DNA of 64,000 bases from Bradyrhizobium diazoefficiens (GCF_016616235.1 NZ_CP067100.1:4709001-4773000), one strand, 5' to 3'. Counted from the first letter of the stretch, positions 30,096 through 38,468 are shown. Notes: generated by a model not told the origin, from the sequence alone. Program-made: numbers and translations.

Positions 30096-30542
30096 GAAAT
30101 CAGACCTCCCAAAGGGTTTCCCCGACCAGGGTTCTTTGGAAGCCGTGACTGGCGCCCGCTTCCGTTTGTTTGTGCCTGGCAATGCGAGGATGGCACGCCA
30201 ACCGGACACCGGCAAGGTGAACGGAGTGCCACGATGCTGCATATGAGGGAGCAGCAAAACGCGCCGGCGGCGCGCGGATTCTATCTGGCGTCGTTCAACG
30301 TCAAACTAGCAACTGAGACGTGAAGGCAACCGGGGGGCAATTTGGGCGCCGTCGCTGCGGCACGAGATGCACCACCCCACGGTGACGCCGGGTTCGCCGC
30401 TTCCCGCCCACGGCATGTAGGATACGGGCCTTCGCCGGCCGAGACGACATTTTCCGGGACAAGCTGTCGCGCCTGTCCTCACGGCCGCAGCTTGAGTCCG
30501 CCCCGCCAGCAATGTAAGGTTGCATTTTTTGAGGAGGTTCAT
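30096..30542. other. Intergenic region without recognisable gene
   Basis: This 447-bp gap separates the leftward liv operon from the rightward decayed hydrolase/caspase gene, so it should hold the promoters of both. A weak CCAAAG...CTTTGG inverted repeat lies near 30111-30142. I see no reading frame with coding character and no clear promoter boxes. A GGAGG ribosome site at its right end (30532-30536) belongs to the next gene. Confidence 0.4.
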
Positions 30543-31245
30543 TTGAGCACAAGACTTTCATTGCTGTGCGTTCACGGCGTCGGCCATTCCGAGATCGACG
30601 CCGAGTTTCGAAAATCATGGCCCGAGGCGATCATACGCGCGGTGCAATCCGTCGATCAGAGCCGAAAGCATGTGGGTGCCGCGGAAGTTCGATCCCCTGA
30701 ACAAGAGTCTGAAGAAGAGCAAGGATGGCGCCGACTATCTCGGCACCAACGGCGCCACGCGGCGGCTCGGACGCAGCATGGCGCTCCGCACCCAGCCCGA
30801 CAGGGAATACGACAAAAAGCGGATCGAGCTCGGGCATGAGGGCCCATATCTGCCGATCCTGCTCGAGGTTTGCCAGGAGCAGGAGCTGTCTTATGAGTAT
30901 CGTGACGGCGTCACATCGTACGGCGTCTACACGTTCTGCGTGGCGAAGGTCCTGCGCGAGCAGCGAATTCTCGGCATCAATCCGTCGTTCAAGGGCCTCA
31001 GCCAGCTCGTCACGGCCAAGCTTCGTCGTCTCAAGTACAACCAGACACCCAACCTCGTCGGCTTCAGCAAACGCATCGCGGCGAAAATTCCATGGAGTGC
31101 GGCAGATGCCGATGGCAACCAGCAACCCGCGCCGACGAAGCGCGTCGCCAAAACCGGCAGATCCAAGACCGCAAAATCCAAGACCGCAAAATCAAAGACG
31201 GCCAAGTCTAGGGCTGCCAAGTCGCCCCGAAAGAGGCGTCGCTAA
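30543..31245 (+). pseudogene. Decayed alpha/beta-hydrolase-caspase-like gene (internal deletion and frameshift)
   Basis: Two fragments in different frames suggest one broken gene. After GGAGG, a TTG start at 30543 opens LSLLCVHGVGHSEIDAEF, which looks like the N-terminus of a lipase-like hydrolase. It loses sense near 30660. From about 30670 the +1 frame reads a C-terminal caspase-like (peptidase C14) segment: LLEVCQEQELSYEY, SYGVYTFCVAKVL and YNQTPNLVG. The His-Cys catalytic part expected upstream is missing, so most of the middle is deleted. The end is a Lys-rich repeat tail (three near-copies of KTAKS). It could alternatively be a short new ORF starting at ATG 30670. Confidence 0.6.
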
Positions 31246-31251
31246 TCATGC

Positions 31252-31297
31252 CGCCTCGGCATGACGTGGCGCGATACGGCGCCAACATGCCGAGGCG
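31252..31297. terminator. Nested inverted repeat between convergent genes, candidate bidirectional terminator
   Basis: CGCCTCGGCATG and CATGCCGAGGCG form a perfect 12-bp stem. Its 22-base loop itself contains TGGCGC/GCGCCA, a second 6-bp stem, so the structure is a nested double hairpin. It lies 6 bp after the decayed gene and 32 bp before the end of the convergent DUF1428 gene. There is no T-run on either side. Confidence 0.5.
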
Positions 31298-31328
31298 CTG
31301 CCGAAAGGCGCGGACGCCCGGCGGCTCA

Positions 31329-31703
31329 TCAACCGGCGGACTCTCGTTGCGGCGCATGCGCCTGAAGCAGCGTCGTGAATCCGCCATAGATCATGCGCTT
31401 GCCGTCGAACGGCATCTCGCCGCCCTTGAGCCGCTCATCGGCCATCACCTTCTTGTTGATGTCATCGCGGCTCTCGCGGTCGCGGTAGACGATCCAGGAG
31501 AACACGACCACCTCATCCTCGCTCGCCATCACCGCGCGCGGAAACGAGGTCAGCTCGCCATAGGGCACGTCGTCGCCGATGCACTCGACATAATCGAGCG
31601 CGCCGTGCTCCATCCACACCGCGCAAGCCTTTCGCGCCAGCGCCTTGTAGGCCTCAATCTTGTCCTTCGGCACGGCCAGCACGAAGCCATCGACATAGGG
31701 CAT
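31329..31703 (-). CDS. DUF1428 domain-containing protein
   Basis: Small cytosolic protein of 124 aa in the dimeric alpha/beta-barrel style. It matches the DUF1428 family in length and in the segments MPYVDGFVLAVPKDKIEAY, ECIGDDVPYGELTSFPRAV and KRMIYGGFTTL. No activity is established for the family. The start ATG at 31703 has AGGAG 6 bases upstream; a longer upstream frame lacks support. It stands alone beside the tRNA. Confidence 0.9.
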   Translation of the reverse strand: MPYVDGFVLAVPKDKIEAYKALARKACAVWMEHGALDYVECIGDDVPYGELTSFPRAVMASEDEVVVFSWIVYRDRESRDDINKKVMADERLKGGEMPFDGKRMIYGGFTTLLQAHAPQRESAG

Positions 31704-31851
31704 TCGGATCTCCTTTGGGTTGGGTGTCCCAAGGACGATGGAGCTGGCGGCGATCCGACGGGGCTCAGATGAGGCAAACCGTCGCGAGCGGCGGCTTCGA
31801 GCCGCTAAGCCGGAGTTCAGGAGAAACGCCAATCTGGGAATGCGCCGGAAC

Positions 31852-31925
31852 TGGCTGGGGAACCTGGATTCGAACCAAGACAAACAGAGTCAGAGTCTGT
31901 TGTGCTACCGTTACACCATTCCCCA
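31852..31925 (-). tRNA. tRNA-Gln (anticodon CUG)
   Basis: The minus strand folds as a 74-nt tRNA with CCA encoded. The 7-bp acceptor stem starts TGGGGAA. The anticodon stem ACAGA/TCTGT closes the seven-base loop CTCTGAC, giving anticodon CTG. The T arm has the universal GGTTCGAATCC core. It is transcribed leftward, 149 bp upstream of the DUF1428 gene. No duplicated 3' end that would mark an integrated island was seen in the window. Confidence 0.93.
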
Positions 31926-32094
31926 ACGGAATAGCCGAACAAATTCAATTGCTTACCGATTTGCCCGACTGTGGCCGGACGCGCGTTCGGCGCACATCAC
32001 GGCTCAGGCGTGGCAGCGTTCTACCCGCTCGCTTCTGGACTGGCAAGCGCTGCGGTGCACGGGTCTGTTGACCGCCAGAAGGACCGGAGACGGC

Positions 32095-32298
32095 CTATTC
32101 CGGCGCGAGTGTCGCCAGGCCCGCCTCGATGATGGTGATCTCCTCGCTGACCTGGGCGATGGCCTGCCTCGGGTCGATGCCTGTGACCGACACCAGTTGC
32201 CGCAGCAGGTCCTGCCGATGCGACAGGATTTCGTGGAGCGCATCGCGGTCGTTCAGCCGCACATAGCCTTCGACGATCAATTCAACGGAACGGGACAT
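32095..32298 (-). CDS. Small hypothetical protein (67 aa)
   Basis: Predicted acidic 67-aa protein, probably all-helical (MSRSVELIVEGYVRLNDRDA at the N-terminus). I do not recognise it. The ATG at 32298 is preceded by GAGAG. The frame remains open upstream, but the residues there (Arg-rich, no hydrophobic core) look noncoding. It is followed 148 bp later, in the same direction, by the 106-aa orphan's region upstream. Confidence comes from codon bias only. Confidence 0.55.
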   Translation of the reverse strand: MSRSVELIVEGYVRLNDRDALHEILSHRQDLLRQLVSVTGIDPRQAIAQVSEEITIIEAGLATLAPE

Positions 32299-32445
32299 CG
32301 TACTCTCAAAATACAGGTGATTGTCGAACCCTGAAAATAGAGCGATCGGGCCTCCGATGTGAGCGCGACGTCGCGTCAACCTTGACCGGTAAGGCTAACG
32401 ACCCGGACGCGAGACCGCGGCGCGCGGGGGCGGATCGAGCCCCCA

Positions 32446-32766
32446 CTAGTTCGGGCGTCCGATGTTGACGACGATCTCGCCCCTTCCATGCGCGATCATC
32501 ACCTGGCCGTACTCGTCCTGCGGCGGACTTTCCTCGTAGCGCAGCGGGATCGTGGTGATCTCCTCCGGCGCTTCGCCGCTCAGCTGCTGCGCGCTCATAT
32601 CGAGGATCAGGATCTTGGGATTGATGCCCTGCGGCGAGCGCTTGGTCAGCCGAGCCTGCCAGCCGTTGGTCGGCACCCTGATGTCGCCGACCATGATCAG
32701 CTTGGGCGGCGCGCCCGGTGCCCGGTCGATCCAGGCCTTGAAGGTGTTTCTCAGCAGGACAGTCAT
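32446..32766 (-). CDS. Hypothetical protein (106 aa)
   Basis: Predicted 106-aa soluble protein of unknown function. The start ATG at 32766 has AAAGGAGAG upstream, a strong ribosome site. The sequence is rich in beta-type segments (PPKLIMVGDIRVPTNGW, GQVMIAHGRGEIVVNIG) and has no signal peptide, Cys or membrane segment. It does not match a family I know. It lies between the other small orphan and the SARP-type regulator, which points away from it. Confidence 0.65.
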   Translation of the reverse strand: MTVLLRNTFKAWIDRAPGAPPKLIMVGDIRVPTNGWQARLTKRSPQGINPKILILDMSAQQLSGEAPEEITTIPLRYEESPPQDEYGQVMIAHGRGEIVVNIGRPN

Positions 32767-33336
32767 GACGCGTCTCTCCTTTGCCAAGTTGCGCGATCCT
32801 TCGTTCCAGACGCAACATAAGCGGGCGAGGCGAAGCTGAACGTGAACGGGCCGTGAATTGGACGCATGCGCGATGTGCCCGCGGCGAGGATCGGCGTCTT
32901 GCCGCCACACGATACCAGCCAGGGAGGTTGTCCGGCACCGCCCCGATGCGCCACGGACCCCGGCAGACCGGCCGACGCGACAAGCAAGCCCCGCCCTCGC
33001 CTGCGAATTGCTGACGAGGCAACGAGCCGCTCGCACGGCGCAAGCGGCTGCGCCCCCGGCATTCACGCTCATTTCACGCTGATGGGCTCGAAGTGAGGAG
33101 CTCTTTCATTTCGCCTGCAAGGTCGCATTTCGATCAATCGGCAACCCTTGACCGTGTAACGGCCCCAGATGTACCATTCACGCATTGCACAAGAACCGGC
33201 GGGCTGTATTCCTGAGCTCACGTCTCATTGGCTTCGTGGACAAGGCGAGCCAATCAACTGCATTACACCAAGCCTAAGCGCCCGGGACCTGCCCTCCTGC
33301 ACAGCAGTCGACGATGTCGGCGGGGGATGGGTCGAG
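32767..33336. other. Divergent intergenic region upstream of the SARP-type regulator
   Basis: This gap of about 570 bp has no convincing gene; short frames on both strands are Arg/Ala/Pro-rich shadows. The regulator frame is open from a start at 33169, but the 56 extra residues have no recognisable fold. Promoters for both divergent genes must be here; a relatively AT-rich stretch near 33105-33150 is the best place for the rightward one. Confidence 0.4.
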
Positions 33337-35391
33337 ATGTCGGGAGTCGACGGCGATAAGGCGGTTAGCGAGCGCGCGACCGGCCGCCTGAGGCTGAATA
33401 TCATCGGAGCATTTTCAGCGTCGGTGGACGGACACGAGATCGGACTTGGCCGAAAGGCCCAAGCGCTTCTCGGCTATATGATGCTCTGCTCCGCACGTCA
33501 GTTGCCCCGGACCAAATTGGTCGGCCTGCTCTGGAGCGAGAAGGAAGACCCGCTCGCGAAAGGTTCGCTGCGCCAAACGCTCAGTCAAATTCAGCGCGAG
33601 CTGAAGGCGCTCGGCTGCACGCACTTCCATGCAGACCAGATGCACGTGGCCCTCGATGTCGAACAGGTCGCGTGTGACGTGATGGAGATCGTCGCGGATG
33701 CCGAGCGCGGCGTCGTGCATCCGACCCTGCTCGCGCAAGAACGCCTGACCGACGGCATTCTCGAAGACCTGGAAGGCGTCGACCCCGCATTTTCGGATTG
33801 GCTTGCAGAGACGCGACCGCTGATCCACGAACGGCTGATCGATGCGCTGACGAGACTGCTGCCCGATGAGAGCCAGACGGGCGTCACGGCCACCGCGGAG
33901 GCTGCGGCAAAGGCCATCTACCGACTGGATTCCGAGAACGAGCGGGCCGTTCGCGTTCTCATCAAGAGCCACACCACCGCCGGAAGCATCGGTGCAGCGC
34001 TCGCGATCTATGCACGGCTTTGGCGCCAACTCGAGGACGCCTACGATATCGAGCCGCACAAGCTGACACAGGACCTGATAGCCGGCCTGCGCCAGCAACA
34101 GCCTGAGACGATCGTACGGCCAGTTCCATCCCCCGCAGCAGCACCCGCGCTCGCTCTGGCCGGATTTGCCGTCAGCCGGCCATCGGTTGCCGTTCTCCCC
34201 TTTCGCGCGTTGTCGCCGGCGCTGGAGCCTCAATTCACGATCGGCATCGTCGACAGCGTCGTCCAGGCCCTGTCGAGCCTGAAAGAGCTGCTCGTCATTT
34301 CCCGCGGATCGACCATGATTCCAGTGTCGCAGACGCTGGATCTGCGTGCGATCGGCCGCGATCTCAACGCGCAGTATCTGCTTCATGGAAGCATTCAGCG
34401 CGCCGGCGATCAGATCCGGATCTCGACCGAACTCGTGGCCGCCGAAACGGTCGAGGTCGTCCGTGTCGATCGTCTCAGCGGAACGGCCGCCGACGTCTTC
34501 GACCTGCAGGATCGCATCGCCGTCGAGGTCATACGCTCGCTGGCGCCCCAAGTCCGCGACCGGGAGCTTCATCGCGCAATGCAGAAGAGACCTGACGATC
34601 TCGACGCCTATCAGCTGGCGCTGGTCGGCTACGACCAGATGTTCAGCCCTGACTACACGACATTCGTGACGGCCCGGACCAATTTCGAGCGGGCGCATGT
34701 CCTCAGCTCCGGTTGGGCGCCGCCCCTGTCTTACAGCGCCATCTGGCACATGCAGCGTGTGGCGCGCGGATGGTCCGCTCACGCTCCGAGCGAACTCGAC
34801 ACCGCGCGGATGCTCGCCGAACGTGCCCTGGAGCGAAACTCGGCCGATCCGCTCGCCAACGCCGTCGGCGGCTATACGCTCTCGCAGTGCAAGCACGATC
34901 ATGCCGGCGCCCTCAAACAGCTCGATCGTGCGATCGAGCTGACGCCGAACCTGGCGCTCGCATTCGCATACCGCGCCGCCGTGAATGTCCGCTGTGAGCG
35001 GTATGAGGATGCGCTCGCCGATGCGGCGATCAATCTGCGGCTGTCGCCGCGCGACAGGCACGCCTGGTTCGCCGAGATGATCTCGGCTCAAGCCCATTTT
35101 GCCATGAATGATCTCGACGCGGCCGTCGATCACGCGATGCGGGTCGCGCGGCGGCTGCCAAGCGACCAGGCGAACCTGCGCGTTCTCATCGCAGCCCTCG
35201 TCGAAAGCGAGCGCCTCGACGATGCGCAGGCCTTTGCGCGGCCGATGATGACGGCCGGCGAACTCGACCTGACGTGGATTGCGACGTCGCCATGGCCGAA
35301 GCCCACCCTGGCGCGCATCGAGGCCGCGCTCGCGCGGCTGGCATCGACGCTGCGGCGCGGCAAGCCCCACGGCGGCACCGGGAAATCTTGA
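33337..35391 (+). CDS. SARP/BTAD-type transcriptional activator with TolB-like and TPR domains
   Basis: Large regulator of 684 aa from the ATG at 33337 (an upstream ATG at 33169 would add 56 residues). Domains in order: an OmpR-like winged helix at about 18-110 (LRLNIIGAFSASVDGHEIGL, LSQIQRELKAL); a bacterial transcriptional activation domain at about 120-250 with helical repeats; a TolB-like/FlgO-like domain at about 285-420 (PSVAVLPFRALSP, LLHGSIQRAGDQIRI), as found in class III adenylate cyclase partners; then TPR-like helical repeats to the end. No cyclase or ATPase domain is present. The adjacent rightward genes at 35406 and 36337 are its probable targets; the 14-bp gap to the first suggests one operon. 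Confidence 0.88.
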   Translation: MSGVDGDKAVSERATGRLRLNIIGAFSASVDGHEIGLGRKAQALLGYMMLCSARQLPRTKLVGLLWSEKEDPLAKGSLRQTLSQIQRELKALGCTHFHADQMHVALDVEQVACDVMEIVADAERGVVHPTLLAQERLTDGILEDLEGVDPAFSDWLAETRPLIHERLIDALTRLLPDESQTGVTATAEAAAKAIYRLDSENERAVRVLIKSHTTAGSIGAALAIYARLWRQLEDAYDIEPHKLTQDLIAGLRQQQPETIVRPVPSPAAAPALALAGFAVSRPSVAVLPFRALSPALEPQFTIGIVDSVVQALSSLKELLVISRGSTMIPVSQTLDLRAIGRDLNAQYLLHGSIQRAGDQIRISTELVAAETVEVVRVDRLSGTAADVFDLQDRIAVEVIRSLAPQVRDRELHRAMQKRPDDLDAYQLALVGYDQMFSPDYTTFVTARTNFERAHVLSSGWAPPLSYSAIWHMQRVARGWSAHAPSELDTARMLAERALERNSADPLANAVGGYTLSQCKHDHAGALKQLDRAIELTPNLALAFAYRAAVNVRCERYEDALADAAINLRLSPRDRHAWFAEMISAQAHFAMNDLDAAVDHAMRVARRLPSDQANLRVLIAALVESERLDDAQAFARPMMTAGELDLTWIATSPWPKPTLARIEAALARLASTLRRGKPHGGTGKS

Positions 35392-35405
35392 CAGAGGAGG
35401 CGTAA

Positions 35406-36350
35406 ATGGCAGGCGGATATGGCGGTTACGGCGGTTATGGTGGCTACGGTGGCTATGGCGGTTACGGTGGTTATGGCGGCTATGGGGGATACGGCGGTGC
35501 CGGCGGGGGTGGCGGCGCCATGTTCGCCGATCGCAGCGATCAGCGGTTCGCAATGATGCCTGAAATCGACGGCGCCCTGCTCAATGCGACCAGCTTTGGC
35601 TCGCTCTGGTCGACCCGATGGTACTCCTGGGTCGTGATGTCCGACCTTGCCCGCCGAGCAGACTGGCTCGACCGGCTGGGCGGATTTTCATTGCTCGGCG
35701 CCGGAATGACGCCATGGGCCGAAGGTCTTCAGGCGGACCTCGCCACGTTGAGGAACATGGCCTTCCTCGAGCGCCCTGTAGCAATCGACGAGATCGTGAC
35801 CGAGGCTGACGAGTTCATCAGCAAGTTCCTGCACCTCGTGTCCGCGACGGCGACAACGCACCCGGCGACATCGCGCATGCTGATCGTTGCGGATGCGCTG
35901 ACGGCGCTGATCACGATGCACTACAAGGCTCATTTCAATCGTCCCCGCCCCACGCAAGTGGCGCCCGCCCTGATGTCACCGATCGAGCATGCCGGACACG
36001 CATCGTTTCCGAGCGGCCACGCCACCCAGGCGCATGTCTTCGCGGCACTCCTTACGGAAATCATGCCGAAGCGGCTCGGCGTTGCGGCACCGACCCCGGC
36101 AGATCCAGAGAGAACCACGATCGGCAAATCGCTCGTCTTCCTTGCAGATCGGATCGCACGCAATCGCGAAATCGCCGGTCTTCACTATCCGTCGGACACC
36201 AGGGCAGGCGTAACACTGGCGGAAGCAATCACCAGCAAGATTCTCCTGGATTGCGACTACCTGCCGAAATTTGCAAAGCTCGTCGACAACGGCAAGCGCG
36301 AGTGGGAGAACTCTGGCGTCATCGCGGGAGAGAAAAATGCCCAAGAGTGA
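35406..36350 (+). CDS. PAP2/vanadium-haloperoxidase-fold protein with (Gly-Gly-Tyr)9 N-terminus
   Basis: Protein of 314 aa. Residues about 3-29 are nine tandem Gly-Gly-Tyr units, then a Gly-rich hinge. The C-terminal half has the complete phosphate/vanadate pocket of the PAP2/vanadium-dependent haloperoxidase superfamily: K-x6-RP (KAHFNRPRP), PSGH (SFPSGHATQAH) and R-x5-H-x3-D (REIAGLHYPSD). The domain could be an acid phosphatase or a haloperoxidase. Hydrophobicity is too low for a lipid phosphatase with six helices, which favours the soluble branch. There is no signal peptide. GAGGAGG lies ahead of the ATG. It overlaps the next gene by 14 bp. Confidence 0.85.
   Translation: MAGGYGGYGGYGGYGGYGGYGGYGGYGGYGGAGGGGGAMFADRSDQRFAMMPEIDGALLNATSFGSLWSTRWYSWVVMSDLARRADWLDRLGGFSLLGAGMTPWAEGLQADLATLRNMAFLERPVAIDEIVTEADEFISKFLHLVSATATTHPATSRMLIVADALTALITMHYKAHFNRPRPTQVAPALMSPIEHAGHASFPSGHATQAHVFAALLTEIMPKRLGVAAPTPADPERTTIGKSLVFLADRIARNREIAGLHYPSDTRAGVTLAEAITSKILLDCDYLPKFAKLVDNGKREWENSGVIAGEKNAQE
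35412..35492 (+). repeat. Nine in-frame GGN-GGN-TAY units coding (Gly-Gly-Tyr)9
   Basis: Nine consecutive 9-bp units encode Gly-Gly-Tyr at the start of the PAP2-type gene. The units differ at wobble positions (GGA-TAT, GGT-TAC, GGC-TAC, GGA-TAC and others), so the run has not just expanded by slippage; the peptide itself appears to be kept. Confidence 0.95.
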
Positions 36351-37320
36351 CAGCTACGGCTTCTACGAGGAGGTTCCGGACGGGTTCAATCTCCTCGACG
36401 CGACGCCGGACCAGTTGGATCTCTACGGCATTCCGCAGAAGCCCGATGCCAAGACCGAGCCGCGCCTCTACGAATTCTGGCGACGGCTGGTTTCCTCGCC
36501 GTTCAGGGCAAGGCAACCGACCTTCAGCAGCATCGATCCTTCTGCCCAGGGAGGCCCATTCGAATCGCTGTTGAACTGGTCGGGCGCGCTCATCCATTCG
36601 CTTCCACCCGAGCGGATCGTCTTCGCAGCGGGCGGATGGAATGTGCCAAAAGTGGCTCAGCCGTCCATCCCCGCCCTTTTCACCCCCTCGAACGATCCAA
36701 GGGCGTTGCTATGGGTGGGCCTTGACGGCCACGACGGCGGATTGCCGAACATTTCCCTCCCTCAGATCGGCACCGCCCACTGGCTCAATCACAAACCCGA
36801 GCACTTCGCGTGGTGGGAATGGTGGCGCAACACTTCAGCGAATGCGGTGCCTGAGCCGCCACAGGCAATCACGGTGATCGACAATCTGCCGATCAATGTC
36901 AGCGACGAGATCTTCGCTGGTCTCGCGGTTCAGGTCAGCGGAGACGTCCTCTTCTTCATCAAGAACCAGAGCATCGGCGAATTCCGCTCATTTCTCGCCC
37001 GGCCGCCGGGCGTGATCCGGCCGCTCGGATCGTCGGTGGAATGGATCGTGGAGCGGCCGACAGATCCGCCCAGCCGGCAATTATCCGCGCTTCCGGCTTA
37101 TGGCTCCGTGGATTTCAGATACTGCATGGCCCGGGCGGCATCCGAAGGGCCGCTCGCGCCCGGACGTTTGCTGACGCTGGATGACAGCGCGCTGATGATC
37201 CATATGCGCGAGATTTTTGCGGACCCCAATCGTACCATCGCCGTCTCGAGCCCGGAGCTCAGGCATGACAAGGACGGCTCCGTTGGCGTCACATGCAGCT
37301 ACAAGGAGCCGACAGGGTAA
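36337..37320 (+). CDS. Glutamic peptidase G1 (eqolisin)-like protein
   Basis: Protein of 327 aa. The C-terminal two thirds reads like the eqolisin (peptidase G1) beta-sandwich: LLWVGLDG at 124-131, a conserved Gln in LPQIGTAHWL (Q143), the aromatic WWEWW at 159-163, SGDVLFFIKN at 201-210 and the hallmark EWIVERP at 235-241, whose first Glu (E235) aligns by pattern with the catalytic Glu of fungal glutamic peptidases. The order and spacing fit. Residues 1-90 are an extra N-terminal part. Fungal members are secreted as proenzymes; no signal peptide is visible here. The gene overlaps the PAP2-type gene by 14 bp, so both are probably co-translated. Confidence 0.75.
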   Translation: MPKSDSYGFYEEVPDGFNLLDATPDQLDLYGIPQKPDAKTEPRLYEFWRRLVSSPFRARQPTFSSIDPSAQGGPFESLLNWSGALIHSLPPERIVFAAGGWNVPKVAQPSIPALFTPSNDPRALLWVGLDGHDGGLPNISLPQIGTAHWLNHKPEHFAWWEWWRNTSANAVPEPPQAITVIDNLPINVSDEIFAGLAVQVSGDVLFFIKNQSIGEFRSFLARPPGVIRPLGSSVEWIVERPTDPPSRQLSALPAYGSVDFRYCMARAASEGPLAPGRLLTLDDSALMIHMREIFADPNRTIAVSSPELRHDKDGSVGVTCSYKEPTG

Positions 37321-37341
37321 TCGGCTCTTTGAGACTCCCAC

Positions 37342-37410
37342 CTACTCCGGCTTGATGTTCGCAGCCTCGACCACCTTCTTTCACCGCTTGATCTCGGAGG
37401 CGATGTAGGC
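37342..37410 (-). pseudogene. C-terminal remnant of a TctC/Bug-family binding protein
   Basis: The minus strand reads AYIASEIKR, a TGA stop at 37381-37383, then KKVVEAANIKPE and a TAG stop. This is the usual C-terminus of tripartite tricarboxylate transporter binding proteins (pattern EI-x-W-x-K-V-V-x-A-A-x-I-K), with the conserved Trp codon turned into a stop. Upstream sequence has lost similarity. It is a leftover of a deleted gene at the border of the SARP/PAP2/G1 cluster. Confidence 0.55.
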
Positions 37411-37513
37411 CGGCCGGGCACGCGCATTCCCGCCTACAGGGCCGCGCTCGGTCACGTCGTGCTGGTGCGGCGAGCGGATCGCGCCAAGTCGGGGCTGACG
37501 AGCTGAGCAGGCG

Positions 37514-38416
37514 TTAAATCACGATGTGATCGAAATCGGCCGCGATCCGCGTATTCGGAAATATCCTTGATGCTTCAGCCAATATCTCTTCGTCTTCGTA
37601 GCGCCCGGACATATGGACCAGCGCGAGCTGCTTGACGTTGTTTGCAGCGGCAAGCAAAGCGGCTTCGGTCGCCGTGAGATGGCCGTAGTCCCGCGCGGTC
37701 GACGCATCGCGATCAAGGAACGTCGCCTCGATCACCAGCAGATCGGCATCAGCGACATGTCTGGACAGCCCCTCGGTGGTTTCGGTGTCGCCGATCACGA
37801 CGAGCTTCCGGCCGCCGCTCGGCGGCCCCAGTACGTCCTCCGGATCGATCGTGCGGCCGTCGATCACCACCGGTCGTCCCGCGGCGAGCTCTCCGCGCAT
37901 CGGCCCATCCGGGACACATAGCGCCGTGAGGCGGTCGGACAACAGATGGCGCCGTGCGGGGCTCTGGAAGGAAAAACCAAAACTGTCGGTGTCGCGGTGG
38001 CGGACCGGAAAGCAGTCGATGGTGAAATCGCCGGCATCAAGAACTTGGCCTTCGGACAGCGGCGCGAATTCGACCGGGATCGGCGCCCTGCCCGCGCCCC
38101 ACAGGCCCGCGAGCATGCGGATGACGATGTCGAGTGTGCCCGGCCCCGCATGAATGGTCATCACATCGGCGCTCTGGCGCAAGCCCAATGTCGAGAACAG
38201 GCCGGGAATGCCGAGCACATGGTCGAGATGGCCATGCGTCAGCAGGATGCGGTCGAGCCGCCGGAAGCCCGCGCCACTGCGCAGCAGCTGGCGCTGCGTG
38301 CCTTCGCCGCAATCGACCAGAATGCGCTTGCCCGCGGCTTCCACAAGCAGCGCTGGATGGTTGCGCTCCGCCGAGGGAACGCTGGCCGAGGTGCCGAGAA
38401 ACGTCAGGGCGAACAT
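37514..38416 (-). CDS. rnz: MBL-fold hydrolase, ribonuclease Z-like
   Basis: Metallo-beta-lactamase fold protein of 300 aa. The zinc motif is THGHLDHVLGIPGL near residue 60, with an N-terminal LTFLGTSASVPSAERN and DCGEGTQRQLL typical of RNase Z/ElaC, then FPVRHRDTDSFGF, VIGDTE and the C-terminal LVHMSGRY. RNase Z trims the 3' ends of tRNA precursors. The start at 38416 gives the conserved N-terminus; an upstream in-frame extension is rejected. The flexible arm typical of RNase Z is not obvious, so a related hydrolase is possible. Confidence 0.85.
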   Translation of the reverse strand: MFALTFLGTSASVPSAERNHPALLVEAAGKRILVDCGEGTQRQLLRSGAGFRRLDRILLTHGHLDHVLGIPGLFSTLGLRQSADVMTIHAGPGTLDIVIRMLAGLWGAGRAPIPVEFAPLSEGQVLDAGDFTIDCFPVRHRDTDSFGFSFQSPARRHLLSDRLTALCVPDGPMRGELAAGRPVVIDGRTIDPEDVLGPPSGGRKLVVIGDTETTEGLSRHVADADLLVIEATFLDRDASTARDYGHLTATEAALLAAANNVKQLALVHMSGRYEDEEILAEASRIFPNTRIAADFDHIVI

Positions 38417-38468
38417 GGTCGTCAAATGTCCAGCGGGTCTGGAAGCTGCCTTCGATCGACTGGCGGCC

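Noticed and set aside
31852..31925. tRNA-Gln as integration site of a genomic island
   Set aside because: No duplicated tRNA 3' end or integrase gene was found in the window; the accessory genes lie mostly on the 5' side of the tRNA.
35412..35492. Possible CRISPR or minisatellite
   Set aside because: The 9-bp units are in frame, have no spacers and encode Gly-Gly-Tyr.
33415..35553. 712-codon open frame on the minus strand, ending in His/Arg repeats
   Set aside because: Antisense to the SARP-type gene; the His/Arg repeat is the complement of the Gly-Gly-Tyr repeat.
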